Source of the DNA: Parus major
Lineage: Eukaryota; Chordata; Aves; Passeriformes; Paridae
DNA length: 64,000 bases
Reading direction: 5' to 3'
Assembly: GCF_001522545.3 (NCBI RefSeq)
Contig: NC_031768.1
Span: 87,166,852-87,230,851, forward strand
Under the pieces are notes generated by a model that had not been told where the DNA came from, made no database searches, and saw only the letters and a program-made list of their open reading frames with translations. Numbering within the stretch: position 1 is the first letter of the stretch; each line of letters starts with the position of its first letter. This document shows positions 24,273-37,067 of this stretch, in pieces. The position numbers were made by a program, and so were the translations under genes.

Positions 24273-27200
24273 TTACTTTTTCTTTAGTGAGCCTTTCAGC
24301 TTCTTCTCTGAGGAGCGTTGTTTCCGCACCTTCTCCTCCTTTTTCCCCAAGTTCTCATACACTGTTGACTCCTCTTTCTGCCTGTAAGACCACGGAAAAA
24401 GTGAGGGAGGTGAAAAAGCCAGCCAAGCCAGCAGGCAGACTTGCCAGAGGCAGGCAGAGCTGGGCCTCTGCTTTAGGTGAGCTCTTACTTGGAGGGTTTT
24501 CGTGAAACCTTGGGGTGTGCATTCCTCACTGCAGGGGGGTAGGCGATGTTCCCATACTCACACTCATTTGGCTTGCCTTTCTGAGACTGCAGGAGGGAAA
24601 AAACAGGCTTAGAAGAGTGTGGTCTGAGAGATGCATTTGAGGCACTGTGGAAGAGTTCTGGCTGTTAAACCCCATTTTGCCAGAATCTCAGTGGAAGCTG
24701 GTGGATTGCTGAAGTGCCTGGGCTCAGCACACTGCCAGAGGTGAGCAGCAGCTGCAAATGCAGCCTTGGATAGGAGGTAACAGTGGGGCAACAAATCTCT
24801 GGAGGCACTAGAACACCTAAAAGTGCCAAATTTCAGCTAAAGAATATTAAAACAGCAGGAGTTACAGTATGCTGCCAGAGGCTACAAGGAGAGAGAGAAG
24901 ACACCACTTATCAAATAGCAGGAAAAGATCTTGCAGCTGCAAAACTGGGATGTGAAAGACAAAGAGGAAAGAAGAGGCAGGGAAAGTCTTTGATAAGACT
25001 AAATTTGTAACAAAACAGCACTTGGTGATGTTATTCAGAACATAGTTGATGTAATTGCATTAAAATTTAACTGCTGTCAAGCAGTTCAGAAGGGATTGGT
25101 ACTTGAGCTGCTAATGAACTTGTCCCCTGAATTTAAAAGTCTCAAAGAGAGGAACAGGGACACAGATCTTACTGCACCATTGTAGTCTGTGTAAGTTTCA
25201 GTGTTAGCTTAAAGCTTGTGAAACAAGCTCTTGGGCTCAGAGCCAGCACCATGCAGGGCTTAGACTCACAGGGCAGTAGAGCCCCTTTTCTCTCACCTGG
25301 ATAACTTCCAGCTTTTTCTTGGTTGCTTCTATGAACTGGCAGATGGCCATGTAGATGAACTTGTACTGGGCCTCCGTCTGCACCATCCCAGATCGCTGGG
25401 CCCTCACCATCTGGATGGTCTTCTGGATGTCAATGTCACAGTCCAGCCCTAGCAAGGAGCACCAGAAAAGCTTATGGACATGTTCACTGCCCCCTCTCCC
25501 AGTTCTCTACCAAAAGCAGCCACAGTGGAGGACATCAAGAAGTTTCCACCTCTTTCCATACTCTTTATTCTATCATCCTATCTCTCCCCCTGCTCAGTAT
25601 CTTCCAAAGATAGTGGCCTTGGAGGAAGAGCCAAAGCTCAGGGAAGGCTGACACCATAAGGAGTGGATATGGTACAGAAATCCAGCAGAACAACTTTCTT
25701 CAGGTCATGGCAGGATCTTCTCCCACTGGTATCTGATAGTTTTCATCCCTTTGCAGCTGATCTTAAAGGCAAAGCCCTACTGGGTAGTCCAGTTCATTTT
25801 GAAATCCTTTGGGGTCCTCTTACCCTTGGTGGAGATTGTTTCCACTATCATATCAATGACGATGATAGTCCCAGTGCGGCCAATCCCAGCACTGCAAGGA
25901 GAAGACAAGCGGTGGTCAGAGCAAGACAGCTCCTGAAACAAAATGCAGCTGCTTCTGGGGAAGTATGTGGCTCGTAGCAGCTGTTCAGCAATGCCACAAA
26001 AGTCACGGGTTCAACAGTAGGGAGTTTGGTGTGGGGGCAGAAGAGGAAAAAGCGAACATTGGCACTGGCATATGCTTCACTCACAAGTCCTGGGGTACAG
26101 CTGGAAGCAGCAGGACAGACTTTCTGTATCTCACCCTAGATAAGGGATGGAGGGTGCTTCAAACTCCAGCCTCTGTACTAACCTGCAGTGTACCACAATA
26201 GGCCCTGCGTTGGGGATGCTCTCTTGCTTCTGGTTTATCTGGTCGAGGAAGCTGAGGACTCCTCCTGGCTCACTGGGTACACCATGGTCAGGCCAGCTCA
26301 GGTACTGGTAGTGCCAGATCTCACGCACAGCCTTGCCCTGAGAAAAGCAAAAACACCTCCCTGGTAAAACTGCAACCCAGCCCTCTCCCTGGCCTCTCTT
26401 CCAGGGAGAGGCAAGTCTGAAGCCAGAGAGTGTCTCCTGCACACTTCTTGGTGATTCCACCAGTGTGATTCCAGCCCAAACCAAGTGAGAACAGCAGCCC
26501 CAAGAATGATAAAACAGCAGCATCATCACAGCACCCAGCAGTTCCCAGGTTTAGGTGTATGGTGGCTGCTAGACCCAGGGGTTGGATGGCAGCCCTTGGT
26601 CAGACACACTCACGTTATCCTTCGGGCACACACAGAGGTGCCGGAGTTTGTACTCCAGTGCATCGTGCTCCCCAGTGTTCTGCACAAGGTAGGGACCGTA
26701 CTCCTTCGTGCTGCCCAGCTCTGGCCAGTAAGGCACACATTTGTTCTGTGTGGGCAGAGAGGTCAGGGTGAGGATGATCAGAAGGTAGGAGAGAGAAAAA
26801 GCAGAGCAATGGTTGAAAGGGAAAAGAGACACCTCCAGACTGCTACTCACCCGGCCTTTTTCTACCTCCCGTGTTGTCATCACAATAATGCGCGTGTTCT
26901 CCTGCCACACCATTTGCCACAAGTCATTGACTGTGGCATCCAGGCAGCCCTGGCTGGCGATGTAGGTCTTGGTGCACTCATCTGGGCTGATCAGGGTGTT
27001 CTGAGTGTGGACAGAGGAGGGTCAGGAGGGCTGCAGGAGCAGGCAAGCCTTCCCCTGCTTTGTGTTTGGGCACACAGCCATCTTTCAAAAATCTCACCTT
27101 GACATAGTTGGCATTGATGTAGTCAGATCCAGGTATATTTGGGTCCCTTCCCTGGAGGATGACTCTGGAGTGATCAACTGGGGGTGAAGAGAAAGAATGA

Positions 27201-30200
27201 ACAGTGCAATGAGATACTCCATGCACAGCCACACGGAGCTCCCTCACTGCCCCATACCACCTCAGTCATCATTCCCAGCGCATGCCTTGTATCCTCAGCT
27301 CTCCCTCTCTGGGTTCAGACCAATCTCACTCTGTCCTCCCATCTCTCTGTCTCTGTGATGGACCACAGAAGCTAATGAGTCCAATGCAACCCTCCCTCCT
27401 TCCTTCAAGGACAGGAAAAAGCTGTGACTTCCCTCATCAGCTCTTCAATCCTCAGTGTAACACCTTGTAACCTGCTCTGGAGGATGGAGTGGGCTGAGGC
27501 AGGGATGGCTTGGACAGCTCTTCATTACCTGTGTCTATTTGTTTCTTTTATAGTGGAGAAGCAAGACTCACAAGGCAGTATGTTCTTGTATCGGTTCTTG
27601 CTCTTATTTTCAGGTCTCTGGCCCTCATGACGGTCAAACAGGTGCTTAGCTTCCTGTTTTTGCAGGCTCTGAGAGCAGAAGAAAGAACAGTCATGGCAAG
27701 GTCACAATGTATGACAGGGGAGGTGGGCACTAGGAGGCCCTAGGTGGCTCTGATGACACGTGGGCATGCTGTGGGGGAGCAGAGAAGTGAAAACTAAACC
27801 TAGACTTGAGAAGTCCAAGGTCTGTGCCTTTACTGTCTTGGTGACTCACTCTCCCAACCATAAAAAAGCATATTTCTACCTCACTGGGTTTAGTTAAAGG
27901 TGAGACTCACTTCCCAGGGGAACTGGTTCCAAATACAGACTTCTTTCAGAAATAAATTGACAAGACACACAAGAACTTTGTGAACAGGAAGAAATCAAGG
28001 ATGGAGAATGAGATGGTGCATGCAAAATTCCCAAAAAGCCAAATAATGTCCCCCTGCAGTTTCTTACATCAAATTCCTCCCAAAATCCAGCCTTGGATGT
28101 CTCCTCAGAGAGACCTGTCTTCTTGTTCAGTTCCTGCACTCTGTTCTCAATGTCAGCAGCATTCACCCTTGTAGCATAGTAGGGCTGGGGATGAGAAAAC
28201 ACAATAGGTGAGAGTGAAAGAGAGTAAGAGATGCTGCTGGAGAGCAAAGTGTCCTCTGTGCACCATGGGATAAAAGGAGCAAAGGGACACAAAGCAGAAA
28301 CAAACAGCAAATCAGTCCCTCCAAAGGACCCCTAAAAACCAGGAAACTGGACTTACCTGCTTCAGGTACACAAAGGAACCAGACATCTCCTCAATTCCAA
28401 TCTTCTTGAAGTGCTCCACCAGATCTGCCAAGCTGTCAAACATTTCAGCACCTCCAACTGTGTAGCGTCCATTCTAAACAGAGGAAGAATGTGTAATGGC
28501 TCATTCATAACAGAATCATGGAATAGTTTGGGTTGGAAGGTATCATAAAGGGCAGCTAATTCCAAACTCCCTGCCATGGGCATGGACACCTTCCACTAGA
28601 CTGGGCTGCACAAAGCCTCCTCCAGCCTTGCCTCAAACACTTCCAAGAATGGGGCATCCACAGTTTCTCTGGGAAACCTGTGCCAGTGCCTCACAATAAA
28701 GTATTTTTTCCTAATATCCCATCTATACCTGCCCTCTTTCAGTTTCAAAGCATTCCCCCTTGCTCTATCACTCCATGCCCTTGTAAATAGTCCCTCTCCA
28801 GCTTTCTCAGGAGCCTCCTTTAGGTACTGGAAGGTGCTGTACCATCTCCCCAGGGCTTTCTCCAGGCTGCACAGCCCCCATTCTCTCCACCTATCCCATA
28901 GACAAAGCTGATGACACTCAAGAAAAAGGCAATGCTGGGGTGCAGATCCATAGGCACCACCCTGCACCATCTAGGAAAGCATTTCCTCTGGCAGGGAAGT
29001 CAGAGTTTGCTGTGAGCATGTGGAGTTCATGGCACAGCGCTCTCAATATAAGTGCTCTCAGTGATCAAAGCCCTGAGAAGGTGTATTGCCCTGCAATCTC
29101 ATTTAAAGGTCAGCTGCATTCTCTCCTTGGAATCTTCTCATCCCACATGAAAGAAATAGGAGATATTGTGACAGCGATTTTGGTAACATCCATCAGACCA
29201 CTGCCTCTCCTTCTGCCCTCCCTCTGCTCACCTCACACATGATCTTGATGTGTGTGACTTTGAGACGGGTCCCAGAGGCACCAGTTGCCCCAGCTGGAAC
29301 ATCAGACCCAGGTTTAGGCTGGTCAGTGAGGACAGACAAGACAAAGTCCCCGGGTTTGCTGAGGCTCTCCCGCACCAAGAAGGTCCAAGGAGTAGCTTTG
29401 GCCTGGAGCAGTGACTCAGCTGCAGGGCCTGACAGATGCCCATGGTACCACCTAAGAATAAACAAGAGAGGGTCAAAAAAGAGGTGGAGATGCAGAAAGT
29501 GGATGCCCTTGAGCTGATTAGTGAAGAACAGCAATACTGGGGAAGGATGAGGGAGGAAGAAAGGAAGGGGGAGACAGAGGAAGGAATAAGAGAGGGAAGG
29601 AGGAACAGGATCTTGGGAAAAGCAGATGAGACCAAAGATGGCCAGAAGAGGAAAGTGCAAGGGATGAGGTGGAGACAGAAGGGATGTAGGGAGCAGAAGA
29701 CTGGTACCAGAGGACACAGTGGGAAAACACCAAGTGTAATCCATTGTGTGACACACGCATAGGCACCAGTAAACCTGCGCCTGGCACAGGTAAAACTGCC
29801 TGGAACACCAGTTGGGAGATGGTAGTCTGTGTGTTTCAGCACCTCACAGTATTATTTGGATTGTTGCTTTACTGCTGCAAGGGGCTCTCCAAACTCAAGC
29901 ACCAGGGAAATAAAAATAAGCCCCCACTGAGTTAGAAACTCTCCCATCCAATTTAGCAGCACCCAGATGGTTGTGTTGAGATCAGATCCATTAAAGAACC
30001 ATTCCAGCAACTCCTCTTTCTGAAACTCAGTCATCTCTTCACTCAAAGGATAATTCCCATTCTCTGGGCACAGCACACTGCAGCAATCACCCTGGCCACA
30101 GGAGTGAGCACCAGGAGCTTATCCATGTGCACATTCCTGTCCTCAATGCAAACACTCAGCAGCTCCTCCTAGCAGAAGGTCAGGATCATCCCCATTTGAC

Positions 30201-32414
30201 CAAGGTGTTCCTGCCTTGCCATGGGGATGTGGGAACAGATTTACTTCCCAAGGAGCAGCTAACAGGGAGGGCCTGGTATGGTACTGGTGAACTTCACATT
30301 GTTAGGGGGGATATTTGTTCCTAAGAACTGAGATGGAGTTCAGGAGGCCACAGCCCAGTCATGGAGGCAGCTGGGGCATTCATTCATTCATTCTCCCCTG
30401 CATCTGGTCAGAGCAAGGGGTTGCTCCACAGACAACAAGAGGTTCACACCGTTATTGGCGCCAGCAAGCAACTTTTGTTGACCCTCACTTCACGCACTGC
30501 AAGAAGCAGCTGGTGACTCTTGGTGCATGATTGTCATTAATTTCTGAACCTCTTCTCAGAGAACTGTTCAGCCACCATGGCTGAAGATGCCACCTTGGGA
30601 TTGGTTGGGCCCTCCTGCTCATCAAAGAGGTCTCCCAGCCTCTCCTCCACAGGTAGGATGGGGTTAATGGGTCCCATTCCTCCCTCCCCCAGCAAAGCCC
30701 AGCTTTTCAAAGCCACGTGACGGAAAATCACTTGGGGAGAGTGAGAAGAGCTTTTGTAAGAGCCTGAAGGGGGAGGGGGTAAGTTTCCAACCGCAGAAGG
30801 AAGGGAGGAAACTGCAGGGCCACGATGCAATGGCCTTGACTGGAGAGGACAGCCAGCAACAGACCTGCCCCTCTGCAGCCTGACCCCAGAGCAAGCTGGG
30901 CTGTACCCTGATGTTTCAGCTCAGGGCATCTCTGCTCCCCAGCTCCAGGTGCCCAAGGAGGACCTGTGCAGAAAGGACTTCTCCACCCCAGAGCAGGGTA
31001 TGACACCTCCCCTGAGCTGCATCAAAGGGCCTGAAAGGAAAACACAAGGGCAAAACCACCTGATTTGATTTAGGAACTTGGTGTCAGAGACACACGCAAA
31101 GTGGGGACAGGAAGGAGACTAAGCAGGCCAGGAATAGCAGGGGAACATGGTCCTGCTCTCAGCTATGTGAGTCACCCAGGCCTAGAATAATCAAGGAGAT
31201 CTGGGGCAAGACTGAGAGCTTCCACACAACATGTCTCTCCACAGACCACTGCAGACCCACAGCGGACACCACAACCTTTGCTTTCAGAAACAGCATATAA
31301 ATAGCAAAGGCTACCGGAAACCAGAAGTAAAAATAGAGCCCTATTAGGTCTGCTGTGATGGATCAAGGTATGCACAGCTATTCCTGGGGATGCTGCCCCC
31401 ATGGACACATAGGAGGTTAAGAAAGGAGGCACTTTCTGCAGGATTTGCTCTGGGGATGCAGGCAGGACAGAAAGGAGGCCATGAAACATCTCATCACAGA
31501 CACAGCAGCTGCCTCGCTGTCCCTGTACCTCTCTGTTGTGGGGTCAGAACAGTTGAGCGGGTATCGCAAGTCGATGATGGTTCCATCTTTGTCCTGCAGC
31601 GAGCCCTGTTGCTGTGTGTAGTACTCCACCAGTTCTGACAAGGTGGCAAACTTCTCCCCTCCATACAGGTCATAGAAATCCCCAGTATTCTGGATGCGGA
31701 TGTGGGTTACCTGATCACCAACCCTGGGGAATAAAGCACAGGGCAGTCCAATGAGGTGGTTGGAAAAGGGGCAGAAAAGTGTCCTGCACTACTTCCCACC
31801 ATGAAAGCAGAGCAAACCGTGCCCATGGAGATGACTGGAAAGAGAAGTTCCTTGGGCAACTTGAGGGAAGCTCTAGAATATGCTGGGAAGCTGAGGTTGT
31901 TTTACAGCTTGAAAAGAACTCAAAGGAATAGAGATAGGATGAAGAAGATGCCACAGGACATGTGAGGATCTAGGCAATCTGTGTGTATGTAACACTGCAA
32001 AGACAGAAGCTGGGGTTCAAGTTACTTACCGGACTGAAAGAGAAAAATCCCCCTGATTCCTCCGACTGGGTCTGGCCAGGAAGCTCCCATGGACACCTCG
32101 TCCCTTCAGTAAGGCTTCAGCTTCCAGCCCACTCAGGTCACGGTGAAACCACCTAGCAGAGAAAATAAAGCAAGACCAAGTGAATAAAATAGGCCAGGCA
32201 CTACTGTGGAGATTTGTAGAGTGAAGAATGGTCCCTGATTGGCATCCCTAATAAAAGCCAGCAGCAGCATTCCTTCCTGCCTGATGCCTCCCCCAGTCTA
32301 TGGATGGTTCCCACAGAGAGAAGGCTTCCAGGGCCATCCTTGCCCTGATCCACCCTACTTCCCTGGTCCCATTCCTTACACACACAGACATCTCAGACCC
32401 TCTTACCTCACCAT
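24273..32414 (-). CDS. PTPN6: Tyrosine-protein phosphatase non-receptor type 6 (SHP-1)
   Basis: SHP-1 is a cytosolic phosphatase that is recruited through tandem SH2 domains to ITIM-type receptors and dampens immune-cell signalling. Fifteen coding exons, in transcript order, are 32414-32407, 32152-32030, 31723-31529, 29451-29232, 28473-28357, 28184-28068, 27668-27572, 27177-27098, 27000-26851, 26745-26614, 26337-26183, 25891-25824, 25448-25297, 24586-24489 and 24381-24273. They join in frame to 606 residues. The first coding exon is only ATGGTGAG before gtaaga. The N-SH2 (about 4-100, GSFLARPS) and C-SH2 (about 110-222, WTFLVRES) precede the PTP domain (about 255-525). The PTP domain has WPDHGVP and the P-loop [10 protein letters not shown]; catalytic Cys is about residue 464, and the P-loop is split by an intron. 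Tail tyrosines EYGNI and VYENL are kept. A loop in C-SH2 is about ten residues longer than in human. Confidence 0.97.
28500..28915 (-). mobile_element. CR1 fragment, antisense, in PTPN6 intron 4
   Basis: It starts agaatcatggaatagtttgg then gttggaaggtatcataaagg. It continues with ccatgggcatggacaccttc, tcccccttgctctatcactc and ggctttctccaggctgcaca, a nearly classic inverted CR1 3' half. As PTPN6 is on the - strand, the element is in the same orientation as the gene. Confidence 0.92.
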
Positions 32415-34684
32415 TGTGGAGGGAAAAAGAAGAGGCGGCCAAGTGGCTGCCACCAAAGCAACCCAAAAAACTCAGAGGAAAAATCAGTTTGCGCTGGAAA
32501 GGAAAGGGAAGTCGGAGCTCTGTGCCGGGGCACCCAATGCCAAACTGCTCCTGTGCCTCCTGGGAGCTGGCCATGTATCTCTCCTGGAGTCTGCTGTCAG
32601 TCCATTCAGACCTTCTCTATCCACCTTTTCCTTGGTCTCTGGCCCGCTGTGCACTGCTGCCGGGCACAGGCAGGTGCGAGCCCGTACACAGCGGGGCACG
32701 CGCGGCTCCGGGAACAGGAAGCGCTCTGAGCCATCCACTCCGCAGCCCCAAGCTGCTTTGCATACACTTCTGCTTCTCCTTTTGTGTCTTTCCTCCCCAT
32801 AGCCCCTATTATTTTTGGGTCCCTGTCGTTAGCACACCAGGGCTGACTCTTTGCATACATCTTGGGTTCTGGCTGTGTTCACAAAACTCAGATCTGCACG
32901 TCCTCTGTTCCTCTTTTTCTCCAAAAGGCCAATGAGCAACATAAATGGTCCCAAATGTCCTACATGCTCTGTACAGGCACAAGGGGGAATCCGTGTGAAT
33001 CCAGAGCTTCAGACTTCAAGGTCCAGGCTAGTGCTCTGAGCACAGCAGTGCCAGCCTGCCACGGGATGGGACTCACACAGGCATTGGTAGCTCAGAAGGG
33101 ATGGGGAGGTTGGAAGAGGGTGGTGAAGCTGCCCAGGAAGACAGGCAGAGACCAGGACAAACAGCTGCTACCTACAGAGAGCCCACACAGCACTGAGGGA
33201 GCAGTGTCGAGGACCTTCAAAATCCCAGCACCCCATACCTCAGCCAAAGCTGACAATCTGGACAGCCAGGTACAAAAAGAAGGAAAACCATTCCAGTCAC
33301 CTAGCTGCATCCAACTGTGGCACATGACTGCCCTGCCCACAACACTGGCTTCCAGGTCTGCAGGTCTGGTTAAAGAATGGGAGCTAAGCAGTGGCCTAAG
33401 AGCGCAATCCAGCTGGCAAAGGAGCCTGATTTTTCCCTGGGGCCATCTCAGCTACCCTGTGTGGTGTGGGCAGCAGCAAGAGCCTTGATCATTTCAAGTA
33501 CCAGCAGCTGCAGACTTCCCCACACACCACCAGACTGGGAAATCCTGAAAAAAGATGAACAGGCTGCTAGCTAGACCTAGACAAAAACTCGTGGCCAAGA
33601 CAGAAACCAGCAACAAAGGGAAGTACAGGAAAGACGAGTGGGAAGCTAAACTTCATTGCTAGAAAGGCAACCCAGGCACCTACAACAGCTTCCTTAGAAA
33701 TGCTTCTGGTTTCATGCACATGGTGAGCTGGGGTGCAGTGAGCTGCAGGCAGCCAGAGGTACTGACTTAGAACTGATATTAAAAACTAAGGAGATTTCAA
33801 CTGCATAGAACCAACTCAAGGGAACAACTGCACAAAATTGTAGAAGTTGCACCTGAAAGACCTAAATCAGTCTAGTAGGAACAAGAAACAAGTGTTTTTT
33901 ATAGCTAACGGAGAAAAGGCAGGAACTTCCAGGGAGAAGCCCCAAAAAATAATTCAGGATATCAAAAGAATATTAGAGTATGCTAAGTCAGTATGAAGCC
34001 ATGGAAGACAAAACCCAAAGCTTAGGCACCCCTGTGCCCTACATTGACTGAAGGAGAAAATCTGTCTGAGATCCAACTGAACATTAGTTGGACACAAGGG
34101 AACAGGGAAAGAACAAGGTAGCCAAGAGCCCAGACCAGAATAAGAAGGGGTAAGAGAGCACTTATCACATGTAACTCAGTATCCTCCAGAAGGACAAACC
34201 ACAGGGTGTAGTGTAATATCTTGAAATTATTTTTGTGGACACAAATCCCGTATCACATAATTTACAGGATGAGTTTATGCTTCTCCTTGCTTTCATTTTA
34301 AGAAAGGAGTGGATGCATGCAGCTGCCCTGATGTCTTTGATCTGGGCCATCTAATTAAAAACTACCAGTAAGGGAGGGAAATGTCACCCTAGAGAAGCCA
34401 TCAGTTGGTATCTTCGAGGTTGCTCTCCCAAATGGCTGCAGCATGGAACAGCTGAGCCACTAAATATAATAGGACTATAATTGAGCCACTAAAACACTTT
34501 TTTAATATAATTAAGAGGTCAAGAGATTTCAGCAAAGAGACTACTCTTACACTGTTTGGCTTTACAGGTGTTAGAACCTCATCTTGTAAATCCCTCATGG
34601 AACCAGGCCACAGCTAGTGCAGTAATAAATTTACAGCACAAGATAAATGAAATAGCTAATTAAAAGACACACACATCTGGATTG

Positions 34685-35035
34685 CTGCAAGAAAAAAAAA
34701 AAAAGGCCCTGAGAAACTGGAAAGGATCCAGCATAATGCCACTAATGCAATGAAGAGCCTGAAGCATAGTAGAGAGCAAGCTGGGTTTTTATTCAGCTTT
34801 AAGAAAAGATGCTTAAGGAGGGATTTAACATTTGTCTGCGACTACCTAAAAGGGGCTGTGGGGTTTTAGACACAAATGAGTCAGGTACTTTTTTGTGGGA
34901 CACAATAAAAGGACAAGAGGCAACAGGCATCACTTGCAGCAAGGGAAATTCTGATTAGGCATCAGGAAAAACTGCACACATGCTCGTTCCCCCGCAAGGG
35001 AAGTTCAGCACTTGCCACAGATCCCCAGAGCAGCT
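34685..35035 (+). mobile_element. Decayed CR1 fragment
   Basis: The order of CR1 blocks is preserved but diverged: an actggaaaggatccagcata block, ttaaggagggatttaacatt, then gtgggacacaataaaaggac, and a tail with caagggaaattctgattagg. It is older than the other sense copies. Confidence 0.65.
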
Positions 35036-37029
35036 AAGCAATCTCCACCGTGGCAGGTGTCAGGACTCACCCAAACAAGGCCCTGAGCCACCTGAGCTGG
35101 TTTTGGGGCAAGCTCTGCTGTGAGCAGGGGGTGAGACGAGCCAATCAAGAGGTCAAAATGATTGTCAAAGGAAGAGCAGAAAGAAAGATTATGTACAGAG
35201 TTTCTTTTGCTCTTGTACTTCCTAAGCCTCCATTATCAAGTACTTGTAGTCAACTGTCAAACACATAACAAATTTTGAATCCTTTGGCAAAGAGTTTCTT
35301 TGCTCAGTTACAGAAACATGCCGTCCTTTGACTCACTTATAACCTGCTCCCTGCCTCTTTTTTAACACCTGGTTGTTGTAAAGAAAGGAAAGTCATGGGG
35401 TGATTCCTGTTTCTTCCCCCCTGCTCTAAGCTGCTTGTGGTAAAGGACCTGAAACATCCATGTCCATCCTCAACTCTTTGCCAGGCTGAAGACTCCAGCC
35501 CTACTAAGGGGTTCTTTTTGGACAGAACTATTCTACACCTCTGACCACCTCTGCTGTCCCTCTAAGATAATTCCAATTCTGGCATCTTGATCTGGAGATA
35601 ATAGTGAAGGTGGGCACAGAACCGCGGCGTTCACAATGCTGGTGAGTCACGGACAGCGATGACTTCTGATGTTCACCACAACCAAGCATTCAGCTACCAA
35701 TTGCATGGACTTCTATAATCAAAGTCTCGCTCCAGAAAGGTTACAATTAGTTCACAGTCATTGTTTTATATGCAATTCTTTTATTATTTTTCTGTATGAA
35801 CACTGTTTTACATAAGCCTTTTCATCTGCTGTTCTACTGCCCACTCATCCACTGCCGTTAGGTCTTTCCGAAATTATTCACAAGTCAACTCCCACCTTAT
35901 TGTCCTGAATAACTTTCTACCATCATCCAATTTCCTCACCTCACCAAGCTGTATTCCCAGGTCACTTGGCAATACTCAACAGTGTGTATTTCAGATTAAG
36001 CCCCTGTGATCTGACCACTGATAACTCCCCTTTGCTGTAAAAATGAGATGTTAATTCCCACCTTCTATTTACTATTCTCTAGTAATTCTTTACTCAAGAA
36101 AACCCATTTGTTTGTTTTTTGGTTTAAATGCCATGATCTCAGCCTTATTTAAAGACTTTGATGGGAAAATCTTGTCAAATTCTTTAAATCAAATCAAACT
36201 GTACTGGCCAGACTTGCCTTATCCACAAGCTTGCTAAGTCACTCAAAACCCTCCAGTTTTACAGGACCATATTTGCCTTTACAAAAGCAGGTGCTGGCAC
36301 TTTCTTCAATACCACATTAATTGCTTTCCCCATTATACTGTGTGCTCTCTTGCTCAGATAATGACTTTTGCATTCCATGCTTCCCTCACATTTGGGGGGA
36401 GCTAATTTGGAGCCTTTTTGAGAATGAGCATTGCATTTGTTACTTCTAAATCTGAGCCCTGAGATGATTTCAGACAGGAGGTTTTGCTGTTCTCTACAGA
36501 ACTCCATTGTAGTTCAGACATCAGTGCAGAGCAAAGGCTGCCTGGGAATGGGCAGATGGACCATCTTCCTGTGACTTGCCAAAGCCACATGCTCTCCACC
36601 AGGCCATGGGGCTCCAGGACAGTGCTGGACCACTGTGGTTGCCCAAATTCTTACCAGAGAGTAATGCCAGTGTGAATCCCATTTCCTGACACCCTGCCAC
36701 GGCAGTCTCCAGAGCAAGGTGCCTGTTTGGACTGACTGTGGGGATTCTATGTCCCACTCTTCATTCCTTAAAGGGCTAGAAAGACTGCAGCAAATAAAGG
36801 AATAACCAGGATTTAAAAGTCCAGGCAGCTGACATCTCCCTCTGCAAAACCCTTCAGAGAAGCTGCAGCTGCAGGGTGGCAGCAAAACTGCAGCAGACTG
36901 GACATCACAAACGCTGCTTGCTCGTTAACAAAGTGAGAAGGAGCAACAGCAGCAATATAAAGCACAGAAAGCTCCAATCTTCTGGCTACCCTTACCAGAG
37001 GGCAGGCCCTCTGGCTCCCTGTAATAGGC

Positions 37030-37067
37030 AGCTCCTATTGGAAAGTGGAGCACTTCCAATAGGAGCT
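37030..37067. repeat. Inverted repeat with 3-nt loop
   Basis: The arms agctcctattggaa and ttccaataggagct are perfectly complementary over 14 bp. After a one-base bulge, gtg and cac add three pairs around loop gag. The element contains divergent CCAAT-type cores. No annotated gene explains it. Confidence 0.85.

Noticed and set aside
30537..30830. 97-codon antisense frame in a PTPN6 intron as an extra exon
   Set aside because: The neighbouring PTPN6 exons join in phase without it, and no homology is visible.
36120..36520. Possible old transposon
   Set aside because: The sequence has a repeat-like feel, but I could not assign it to CR1, an LTR or any other family.
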